From Haemophilus parahaemolyticus (GTDB lineage Bacteria; Pseudomonadota; Gammaproteobacteria; Enterobacterales; Pasteurellaceae), in contig NZ_JAHAHT010000084.1 in assembly GCF_018373095.1 (NCBI RefSeq), positions 1 through 7,911 of the forward strand: a DNA stretch of 7,911 nucleotides, written 5' to 3'. The notes beneath the pieces were generated by a model that worked only from the letters and a program-made list of their open reading frames with translations, made no database searches and was not told the origin of the DNA. This document shows, one piece after another, positions 1-5,659 of this stretch. Position numbers and translations under genes: made by a program. Each line of letters starts with the position of its first letter. Within the stretch, counting starts at the first letter, position 1.

Positions 1-407
1 AGCAAACCAATCCATCCTTTAACCGTCAAGGCTTTGGCAATTACCGCAGCGCTATTTTGCTCTTTTTGCATATTGGCTTTCCATAAGAAATAGCCGATAA
101 ATTGAGCAGGAATATAGACATAAAGTGTGGTATTCATTTCGCCTAAAAAATTAGCACCAAGTGAAATATAGAAATAGGTATAGGCAAAAATTAGCCCGAA
201 GAAGTAGTTACTAATTTTCCCTTTACTCACGAATACATTACAGATAATCCCTGCAATGCCTGAAACCATCCCTAAAATTGAATCAGGATTATAGATATAA
301 ATTCCAATTTGCATCGCAATAAAGAGAAGCAACCAAGCGGCTTCAAATGGCTTCCAGCCACCAAAAAGTTCTTGTTTAGTTTGAGTAAGCAATTGATTGT
401 AGTTCAT
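1..407 (-). CDS. pnuC: PnuC, nicotinamide riboside transporter (N-terminal part, cut by window edge)
   Basis: Inner-membrane carrier that takes up nicotinamide riboside for NAD synthesis. In NAD (V-factor) dependent Pasteurellaceae, PnuC is the entry route for the NAD precursor. The first 135 codons are visible, against a usual length of about 220-240 aa, so the C-terminal part lies beyond base 1. The translation starts MNYNQLLTQTKQELFGGWKP, typical of Pasteurellaceae PnuC. Hydrophobic segments lie at about residues 22-39, 44-60, 66-84 and 93-110, and the last carries the family-like YIPAQFIGYFLW. The end of the visible part (ALTVKGW) also fits the family. The ATG at 405-407 has a strong GGAGG at 412-416, only 4 nt away, in the 22-bp gap after the DUF535 gene, so it is probably co-transcribed with it. 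The family call is firm. Substrate preference (riboside rather than thiamine or riboflavin, as in PnuT and PnuX) rests on resemblance. Confidence 0.9.
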   Translation of the reverse strand, partial: MNYNQLLTQTKQELFGGWKPFEAAWLLLFIAMQIGIYIYNPDSILGMVSGIAGIICNVFVSKGKISNYFFGLIFAYTYFYISLGANFLGEMNTTLYVYIPAQFIGYFLWKANMQKEQNSAAVIAKALTVKGWIGL

Positions 408-429
408 AAAACCTCCAAAGGCATCTTAT

Positions 430-1362
430 TTAAAACTGTTGAATATCAGATAAAATCTTGTCCAACATCGCATAGCGTTTACGATACATAGAACGCTTTT
501 TACTTGCAATATCGTCTAATGATTTTCTCTCAATCGTCAGTGGCAAAAACCAATAACCATTGTGATAATTAGCTTGATTTTCTTGCCAAAATTCATTGTA
601 ATTAAACAGAATTTTACTTCGAGCGGAAAGCCGATATTTACCTTGTGCTTTATGAGGAATACCGACTAATTCACATTGCCATTTTTCCGCTAATATTTTA
701 AACACATTCACAATCATAAACATCGGACGAATGCCGTACATTGCTTTTGTCGCATTTCTTACTATATCTTGAGCATCATCACTAGCTGGTCCTTGAATAG
801 AGGCAATGAGCAACTTATTTCTATCTAAAAAAGTAAAAGAAGCATCATAAATTCGTTTTTGCTCCTGATCTCTAATACTCAGCGAAAAATAGCCTTCAAA
901 AGGATCAATACTATTGATATTGAGATAAAGATTTAATCCTTCTGGCAATCCGCTTAATAAAATCGAATGTTCCTTTAATAATTGTTGGCAAACTGCTGTT
1001 CCTAATTTACGCTTTGCAATCTGAAAATGATCAATTATCGCTGTTAATCGTTGTGAAGCTGAAAAACGTTGATCACAATAAGTTTGTAATAACGCATTAA
1101 AGCGATAATAGCATTGCGTAAAAAGAGGTTGCCATTGAGGATTTTCATTTAAAAATCGGACTAAACTTTTACATTGCTTCTTATATAAAAAAGAGTATCC
1201 ATAATAACGTAACTTTTCTCTCACTTGCTTGAGAAAAGGACGATTATTTGATTCTGGATACATTTGCTCATAAGTCGGAAATAATAATTTATTAGTTGAA
1301 CCCATATGATTTTCTATTAAAAACCCCATACCTAATATCCACAAAAAAGAGATTACTGACAT
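430..1362 (-). CDS. VirK/YbjX family (DUF535) protein
   Basis: A 310-aa protein of the VirK/YbjX (DUF535) family. The diagnostic segments are FPTYEQMYPE (28-37), FEGYFSLSIRD (155-165), IQGP (189-192), NATKAMYGIRP (203-213), YNEFWQE (255-261) and the basic end KKRSMYRKRYAMLD (288-301). The biochemical activity of the family is unknown. Shigella VirK is linked to proper display of the surface protein VirG/IcsA, and Salmonella VirK and YbjX to antimicrobial peptide resistance and envelope remodelling; a similar role here is only an inference. The start at 1362 is preferred because AAAGGAG sits directly upstream. Starting at Met20, right before the conserved region, would lack a ribosome site. 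This choice adds a short hydrophobic N-terminus (residues 4-16) of unclear meaning; it is not a convincing signal peptide. The gene sits 16 bp after yfgM and 22 bp before pnuC, in the slot where E. coli has bamB. Confidence 0.88.
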   Translation of the reverse strand: MSVISFLWILGMGFLIENHMGSTNKLLFPTYEQMYPESNNRPFLKQVREKLRYYGYSFLYKKQCKSLVRFLNENPQWQPLFTQCYYRFNALLQTYCDQRFSASQRLTAIIDHFQIAKRKLGTAVCQQLLKEHSILLSGLPEGLNLYLNINSIDPFEGYFSLSIRDQEQKRIYDASFTFLDRNKLLIASIQGPASDDAQDIVRNATKAMYGIRPMFMIVNVFKILAEKWQCELVGIPHKAQGKYRLSARSKILFNYNEFWQENQANYHNGYWFLPLTIERKSLDDIASKKRSMYRKRYAMLDKILSDIQQF

Positions 1363-1364
1363 AA

Positions 1365-1371
1365 TCTCCTT
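1365..1371 (-). promoter_or_regulatory. Strong Shine-Dalgarno of the DUF535 gene
   Basis: The minus strand reads AAGGAGA followed by TT and the ATG at 1360-1362. It is the best ribosome binding site of the left operon, and it lies in the 16-bp gap after the yfgM stop codon. It decides the start in favour of Met1; the alternative ATGs at residues 12 and 20 have no comparable site. Confidence 0.75.
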
Positions 1372-1378
1372 TATCCAC

Positions 1379-2002
1379 TTATAAATTATTGATTTTTAGC
1401 TCAATAAGCTCACGTTCTTGTCCTGACATTTTAGCTTTAATTTGCTCATAAGCACTTTTCGCTGCTTCTTTATCACCTTTTGCCACAAGTAGATCTGCTA
1501 TAAATAATTGTTTACGTGCGTCCCACGCTTGATCTTTAATTTGCTCAAGGTTAGCTAAAGCAGAGTCAAATTCTTTTAATTGGAAATCGACCGCTGCTAA
1601 ACGGAAGCGGATAATCGATTGTAATGAAGGATCTTTCACTTCATTTAAAGCTGCTTGTAATTGACTTTTTGCTACAGCAAAGTCTCCTTTTGCCACTGCA
1701 TTTTTCGCTTCTTCAAGTTGCATAAAGATCGCATAGTTCGTACCTTTCATTTCTTCTAAGAATTTTGCTACAAGCGGTTGATTTTTCACAGGATCTTGCT
1801 CATAAGCTTCCATTGTTGCTTGATAAGAAATCGAAGCTTGAATCGCTGATTCAGCTTGATGACTTTTCCAGAAGTTCCAGCCAAAACTTGCTGTAGCAAA
1901 AACAAAAATAGCTAATAAAATAGGTGTGCTATTTTCTTTAAACCAGTTCTTTGCTTCTTCGAACTGCTGTTCTTCGGTTTTATTAAGATATTCGCTACTC
2001 AT
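1379..2002 (-). CDS. yfgM: YfgM-like membrane-anchored TPR protein
   Basis: A 207-aa inner-membrane protein of the YfgM family (E. coli YfgM is 206 aa). It has a short cytoplasmic N-terminus (about 1-26, rich in Glu), one transmembrane helix (about 27-46, from STPILLAIFVF to WNFW) and a periplasmic domain of TPR-like helical repeats (about 50-205). The repeat character shows in Ala/Lys/Leu-rich helices such as NAVAKGDFAVAKSQLQAAL (101-119) and DLLVAKGDKEAAKSAYEQI (170-188). In E. coli, YfgM joins PpiD at the SecYEG translocon, assists proteins emerging in the periplasm, and affects RcsB-dependent stress signalling; the same role is inferred here. The position directly after hisS (12-bp gap) is the conserved one. 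GGAA lies 7 nt before the ATG. An uptake signal sequence is embedded at codons for residues 75-78. Confidence 0.92.
   Translation of the reverse strand: MSSEYLNKTEEQQFEEAKNWFKENSTPILLAIFVFATASFGWNFWKSHQAESAIQASISYQATMEAYEQDPVKNQPLVAKFLEEMKGTNYAIFMQLEEAKNAVAKGDFAVAKSQLQAALNEVKDPSLQSIIRFRLAAVDFQLKEFDSALANLEQIKDQAWDARKQLFIADLLVAKGDKEAAKSAYEQIKAKMSGQERELIELKINNL
1770..1778 (+). other. DNA uptake signal sequence, Apl-type core
   Basis: An exact ACAAGCGGT on the plus strand, followed by TGATTTTT. This is the core of the uptake signal of the Actinobacillus pleuropneumoniae branch of Pasteurellaceae. It lies inside yfgM and encodes QPLV (residues 75-78) on the opposite strand, between the membrane anchor and the main helical repeats, a place where sequence is probably lightly constrained. 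Confidence 0.8.
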
Positions 2003-2014
2003 TAAGATTTCCTA

Positions 2015-3286
2015 TTAAAAATATGTTTTTAAGGTATTGATTAAATCTGCCTGACTAATCGTAATTTGCTCTGCACCATTGCGTAAATCTTTCATGACAA
2101 CAGTCTTCGCTTGTACTTCGCTTTCACCAATCACTAATGCATATTTAGCTTCGATTTTATCAGCACGTTTAAATTGTTTTTGAAATTTACCACCAGAGCA
2201 ATGTGTCATCACGCGTACTTGCGGTAATTCGGTACGAATTTGTTCAGCAATTTGGAAGGCATTTAATGTTGTGCCTTCGCCTGCATAAACCAGATATAAA
2301 TCGACCGCCTGTGGAAGAGCAATTTCTTTATTTACCTCTTGCACGAGCAATACTAAACGCTCTAACCCCATTGCAAAGCCCACGCCTTGCGTTGCATGTC
2401 CGCCTAATTGCTCCACTAAACCATCATAACGACCGCCGCCACAAACCGTGCCTTGTGCACCTAATGCTGAAGTCACCCATTCAAATACGGTTTTGTTGTA
2501 ATAATCTAACCCACGTACAAGTTTTGGATTAATTTCATATTTCACGCCCATTGCGTCTAACAAGCTGCACAGTTGTGCGAAATGTTCACGACTTTCATCG
2601 TCTAAGTAATCCAATAATTTTGGTGCACCGTTAAGCACTTCTTGCAAAGCTTCGTTTTTAGTATCCAAAATACGCAGTGGATTTTTTACTAAACGCTCTT
2701 TTTCTTCATTGCTCATTAAATCTTGATGATTTTCTAAGAATGATACTAAAGCGGAGCGGTAATTTGAACGTGCTTCAAGTGAGCCGATTGAATTTAATTG
2801 TAATGAAACATGTTGATCGATGCCTAGCTCTTTCCAAAGTCTTGCAGTTAAAATAATCAATTCCGCATCAATTTCTGGATTCGCAATACCAAACACTTCT
2901 ACACCCGCTTGATGGAATTGACGATAACGTCCTTTTTGCGGACGCTCATGGCGGAACATTGGTCCCATATACCAAAGGCGTTGTTCGTTGTTGTAAATCC
3001 AACCACGTTCAATCGCTGCACGTACGCAACCCGCGGTGCCTTCTGGTCTGAGTGTTAATTGTTCATCATTATCCCAGAACGTATACATTTCTTTTGAAAC
3101 TACATCGGTTACTTCACCAATTGCACGCGCAAAAAGTGGCGTGCTTTCAACGATAGGCATACGCACTTCAGAATAGCCGTAACTTGCTAACACGTGACGT
3201 ACTTTAGCCTCTATCCATTGCCATAATGGAGATTCTGTTGGAGAGCAATCGTTCATTCCACGAATTGCCTGAATGGTTTTTGCCAC
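2015..3286 (-). CDS. hisS: Histidine--tRNA ligase
   Basis: A cytoplasmic class IIa aminoacyl-tRNA synthetase of 423 aa (about 424 in E. coli) that joins histidine to tRNA-His using ATP. The class II core is complete: TLRPEGT (78-84), motif 2 FRHERPQKGRYRQFHQ (111-126), the histidine-specific signature LVRGLDYY (256-263) with catalytic Arg258, the glycine-rich GTVCGGGRYDGL (279-290), and motif 3 GVGFAMGLERL (301-311) with Arg310. The anticodon-binding domain occupies about 327-423. The start MAKTIQAIRGMNDCSP is the standard one, and AAGGA lies about 8 nt before the ATG. It sits between ispG (33-bp gap) and yfgM (12-bp gap), as in other gammaproteobacteria. No leader peptide or attenuator is visible upstream, so expression probably follows the operon promoter. 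All key residues are present. Confidence 0.98.
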   Translation of the reverse strand: MAKTIQAIRGMNDCSPTESPLWQWIEAKVRHVLASYGYSEVRMPIVESTPLFARAIGEVTDVVSKEMYTFWDNDEQLTLRPEGTAGCVRAAIERGWIYNNEQRLWYMGPMFRHERPQKGRYRQFHQAGVEVFGIANPEIDAELIILTARLWKELGIDQHVSLQLNSIGSLEARSNYRSALVSFLENHQDLMSNEEKERLVKNPLRILDTKNEALQEVLNGAPKLLDYLDDESREHFAQLCSLLDAMGVKYEINPKLVRGLDYYNKTVFEWVTSALGAQGTVCGGGRYDGLVEQLGGHATQGVGFAMGLERLVLLVQEVNKEIALPQAVDLYLVYAGEGTTLNAFQIAEQIRTELPQVRVMTHCSGGKFQKQFKRADKIEAKYALVIGESEVQAKTVVMKDLRNGAEQITISQADLINTLKTYF

Positions 3287-3319
3287 AATATTGTCCTTTT
3301 AAATAAAAATAATTTTAAA

Positions 3320-4435
3320 TTACGCAGGCGTAATCATAATTCGCTGCGATTGTTCCGCCACACGAGCACGAATTTTGGCTTCTAACTGGTCAATCAGTTT
3401 ATCGTTATCGAAACGCTCTTTTTGACGCACACCATCCAAGTAGAAACCGCTCATTTTATTTGAGCCTGTTACGCCTAAATCAGAAACCAATGCTTCGCCT
3501 GGCCCATTTACCACACAACCGATAATTGATACATCCATTGGCGTTAAAATATCTTCTAGGCGTTGTTCTAACGCGTTTACGGTCGCAATTACATCAATTT
3601 CTTGACGTGAACAAGTTGGGCAAGCAATAAAGTTGATACCGCGTGAACGAATACGGAGCGATTTTAAAATATCAAAGCCGACTTTCACTTCTTCCACAGG
3701 ATCTGCAGCTAAAGAGATACGCAAGGTATCGCCAATCCCTTCTGATAATAATAAGCCTAAACCAATCGCTGATTTCACCGAACCTGCACGAGCACCGCCT
3801 GCTTCAGTAATACCTAAATGCAGAGGTTGCACGATCTGTTTTGCAAGTAAGCGATAAGATTCGACCGCGAGGAACACATCAGAGGCTTTTACGCTTACTT
3901 TGAAATTATCGAAATTAAAGCGATCTAAAATATCCACGTGGCGTAACGCACTTTCAAGCAAGGCTTGCGGTGTTGGTTCACCATATTTTTCTTGCAAATC
4001 ACGCTCTAGTGAGCCCGCATTGACGCCGATACGGATGGGGATATTTTTATCTCTTGCACAATCCACTACCGCACGAATACGCTCTTCATTGCCGATATTA
4101 CCTGGGTTGATTCGCAAGCAATCTACGCCATATTCCGCCACTTTTAAAGCAATGCGATAATCGAAGTGAATATCTGCGACTAGAGGCACATTCACTTGCT
4201 GTTTAATCACTTTGAATGCTTCAGCTGCATCCATGGTTGGCACAGAAACGCGAACAATATCCGCCCCAACTTTTTCTAACGATTTAATCTGAGCAACCGT
4301 CGCTTCCACATCGGTAGTGCGAGTATTGGTCATTGATTGCACGGAAATCGGTGCATCGCCCCCCACAGGCACTTTGCCCACCCAGATTTTTTTTGACTCA
4401 CGACGCTTAATCGGAGAATGTTGTACTGCTGACAT
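3320..4435 (-). CDS. ispG: 4-hydroxy-3-methylbut-2-en-1-yl diphosphate synthase (IspG/GcpE)
   Basis: A 371-aa iron-sulfur enzyme of the MEP isoprenoid pathway. It reductively opens methylerythritol cyclodiphosphate to HMBPP, with electrons from flavodoxin or ferredoxin. The N-terminal TIM barrel carries SVQSMTNT (31-38), RINPGNIG (108-115) and GVNAGSLE (137-144). The C-terminal domain holds the [4Fe-4S] ligands Cys272 and Cys275 (ACPTC), Cys307 (GCVVNGPGE) and Glu314, matching the three Cys plus Glu set of E. coli IspG. Length is normal (372 in E. coli). The 15-bp gap after rodZ carries GGG touching the rodZ stop codon, about 12 nt from the ATG, a rather distant ribosome site that suggests translational coupling to rodZ. 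An A8 run spans the codons for Ser15-Lys16-Lys16 region (bases 4387-4394); the frame is intact in this sequence. Confidence 0.98.
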   Translation of the reverse strand: MSAVQHSPIKRRESKKIWVGKVPVGGDAPISVQSMTNTRTTDVEATVAQIKSLEKVGADIVRVSVPTMDAAEAFKVIKQQVNVPLVADIHFDYRIALKVAEYGVDCLRINPGNIGNEERIRAVVDCARDKNIPIRIGVNAGSLERDLQEKYGEPTPQALLESALRHVDILDRFNFDNFKVSVKASDVFLAVESYRLLAKQIVQPLHLGITEAGGARAGSVKSAIGLGLLLSEGIGDTLRISLAADPVEEVKVGFDILKSLRIRSRGINFIACPTCSRQEIDVIATVNALEQRLEDILTPMDVSIIGCVVNGPGEALVSDLGVTGSNKMSGFYLDGVRQKERFDNDKLIDQLEAKIRARVAEQSQRIMITPA

Positions 4436-4450
4436 ATTTAATTTAAACCC

Positions 4451-5437
4451 TTATTGTGCTAATGGCAGCTTAATACGTGCCACGCGTCCATCAATTTTAA
4501 GCGGCACTTCTTGCCCTTTATAATAAATTTTCACATTTGCTGGTGCACCAATGGTCAATCGATATTGCTCATTGCCATTGAAGGTTAGCACTTCGCCATT
4601 ATTGTATAATTTTTCAGCTAAACTTTTTTTGCTTTGATTACCTTTTACTGTAATCCAGCTCTCTTTGCCCGTAATTTCAATGCGTAAATCATCGTTTCCG
4701 ATGGCAGCTTCCACTGCTGGAGCTGCACTATTTGGGGCATTTTCAGCAGAAGGTTGAGCCAACACATCTGTTGCAGTGATTGGTGTAGTTTGTGTTGTAT
4801 TCGTTTCAACGTTTGCTACCGCAGCAAAGGTTTCAGGCTGTGCTTGAGCTGGGGGTTGCTCTACCACAGGTGCAATGTTTTCCGCATTTTCGACCGCTTG
4901 TGCCGCAGTTTGAGCTGTTGGTTCAGTTGGTGTCTCCTGTGAGGTAATTTCAATCGCATTATTTGTTGCAGGCGTTGTTTCAACTGGCACAGCATTATTT
5001 ACAAACTGCTCGCGGTTTTCTTGCTCTTGTTGGTAATCTTGCCACCACCAAAGCAACGTCATACCAATCGCAGCTAATAGCACAAAAATAGTGAGATATT
5101 TTACCCATAAATTTTGTGATTTTTGCATCACTTTTCCAGCAGAAGTTTTATGCAGCACTTCTTTAGGAATTTTAACCTCACCATAGTTTACGCTTGAAGC
5201 CAGTTCTTCTGGCAACCGTAAAAAACGTAAATAGTTACGCACATAGCCACGAACAAAGGTCGGTGCTACATTTTGCAAAATAAAAATATCGTTTTCGAGC
5301 GATTCAATATGCGATTTTTTAAGATTTGTTTTTTGTGCAACATCTTCAATAGATAATTGCAGTGCTTCACGCGATTGCTTGAGTTGCTGTCCTAGCGAGA
5401 GTGTATCTGTTGAAAGTGTGATGCGAGATTCGGTCAT
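4451..5437 (-). CDS. rodZ: RodZ, cytoskeletal cell-shape protein
   Basis: A 328-aa single-pass inner-membrane protein that links the MreB filament to the elongation machinery and keeps cells rod-shaped. It has the family layout. A cytoplasmic Xre-like helix-turn-helix domain (about 13-80, including LGQQLKQSREALQLSIEDVA and the aromatic FVRGYVRNYLRFL at 61-73) contacts MreB rather than DNA in known members. A basic juxtamembrane stretch (about 97-108) is followed by the TM helix (about 111-132, ending LLWWW). Next comes a long periplasmic linker rich in Ala, Pro, Gln, Thr and Glu (about 133-247). It ends in a compact beta domain of the DUF4115 type (about 249-326, starting DLRIEITGKESWITV). 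It is the first gene of the minus-strand operon and is divergent from the SulP gene. In E. coli pilW precedes it. The ATG has only a weak AAGAA ribosome site. An uptake signal lies in the linker codons. Confidence 0.95.
   Translation of the reverse strand: MTESRITLSTDTLSLGQQLKQSREALQLSIEDVAQKTNLKKSHIESLENDIFILQNVAPTFVRGYVRNYLRFLRLPEELASSVNYGEVKIPKEVLHKTSAGKVMQKSQNLWVKYLTIFVLLAAIGMTLLWWWQDYQQEQENREQFVNNAVPVETTPATNNAIEITSQETPTEPTAQTAAQAVENAENIAPVVEQPPAQAQPETFAAVANVETNTTQTTPITATDVLAQPSAENAPNSAAPAVEAAIGNDDLRIEITGKESWITVKGNQSKKSLAEKLYNNGEVLTFNGNEQYRLTIGAPANVKIYYKGQEVPLKIDGRVARIKLPLAQ
4893..4901 (-). other. DNA uptake signal sequence, Apl-type core, inside rodZ
   Basis: An exact ACAAGCGGT read on the minus strand (plus strand ACCGCTTGT), in the same direction as rodZ. 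It spells the codons for QAV within AAQAVENA (residues 178-185) of the disordered periplasmic linker. Low-complexity linkers tolerate such insertions, which fits the known tendency of uptake signals to sit in weakly conserved protein segments. Confidence 0.8.
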
Positions 5438-5476
5438 AACAAAGTTCTTTTAATTAAACACACAAAAATATCCGAA

Positions 5477-5505
5477 AGTTTAAAGATATCATCCTAATTT
5501 TGCAA
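5477..5505 (-). promoter_or_regulatory. Candidate sigma-70 promoter for the rodZ operon
   Basis: On the minus strand, TTGCAA (5500-5505, 4 of 6 matches to TTGACA) is separated by exactly 17 bp from TAAACT (5477-5482, 4 of 6 matches to TATAAT). Transcription would begin near 5470, giving a leader of about 33 nt before the rodZ ATG. Both hexamers are imperfect and the region is very AT-rich, so chance matches are likely; this is the best-spaced pair found. The -35 box overlaps one of the TTTGCAAA palindromes. Confidence 0.35.
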
Positions 5506-5601
5506 ATTTTAACTGAGGAATTTGCAAAAATTTGAGCAGAAAAAGGGAATTTTTCAGAAATTTTATCAAAATCTGATATATAGCAAAATTTTTTGCAAAA
5601 A
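5499..5601. repeat. Three TTTGCAAA palindromes in the divergent spacer
   Basis: The 8-bp palindrome TTTGCAAA occurs at 5499-5506, 5521-5528 and 5592-5599. The third is extended to the 12-bp palindrome TTTTTGCAAAAA (5590-5601). The first two are 22 bp apart, about two helical turns, on the same DNA face; the third is 71 bp further. They lie between rodZ and the SulP gene. They could be operator half-sites. Equally, they could belong to the A/T-rich tails that accompany Apl-type uptake signals, since the third lies beside one. The rest of the 222-bp spacer (5438-5659) is featureless AT-rich sequence with a TTTAATTAAA palindrome at 5449-5458. Confidence 0.5.
5574..5582 (+). promoter_or_regulatory. 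Candidate extended -10 element for the SulP gene
   Basis: TGATATATA has the TG-N-TATAAT form of an extended -10, with TATATA at 5577-5582. No good -35 exists 17 bp upstream, which an extended -10 can tolerate. The element overlaps a small inverted repeat, TATCA-N5-TGATA (5564-5578). A second possible -10, TAAAAT at 5609-5614, also lacks a -35. Transcription probably starts between about 5590 and 5621. Confidence 0.3.
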
Positions 5602-5615
5602 TCAGGCGTAAAATG

Positions 5616-5624
5616 ACCGCTTGT
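5616..5624 (-). other. DNA uptake signal sequence with A/T tail, ahead of the SulP gene
   Basis: An exact ACAAGCGGT on the minus strand, followed on that strand by a C and T-rich tracts (TTTT, then TTTTTGCAAAAAA further on). This matches the extended form of the Apl-type uptake signal, a core followed by phased A/T tracts. It is the only intergenic copy in the window. It ends 27 bp before the SulP Shine-Dalgarno, so it probably lies in the 5' leader of that gene. Confidence 0.8.
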
Positions 5625-5650
5625 TTTATCCTTTTTACTTCATTTTATGC

Positions 5651-5655
5651 GAGGA
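5651..5655 (+). promoter_or_regulatory. Shine-Dalgarno that fixes the SulP start
   Basis: GAGGA followed by CGCT and the ATG at 5660. It selects this ATG over the in-frame TTG at 5621, which would add 13 residues, has no ribosome site and would run through the uptake signal. Confidence 0.75.
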
Positions 5656-5659
5656 CGCT

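Noticed and set aside
2203..2532. Plus-strand open frame of 109 codons inside hisS
   Set aside because: It lies wholly antisense to a complete, well-conserved hisS, and its translation resembles no family. The same applies to antisense frames at 309-491, 3633-3857, 3900-4160, 4317-4523, 4754-4942 and 5635-6006.
3287..3319. Histidine attenuator or T-box in the ispG-hisS gap
   Set aside because: The 33-bp gap is AT-rich with no hairpin, His codon run or room for a riboswitch.
5621..5659. In-frame TTG start 13 codons upstream for the SulP gene
   Set aside because: It has no ribosome site and overlaps the uptake signal; the ATG at 5660 has GAGGA 4 nt upstream.
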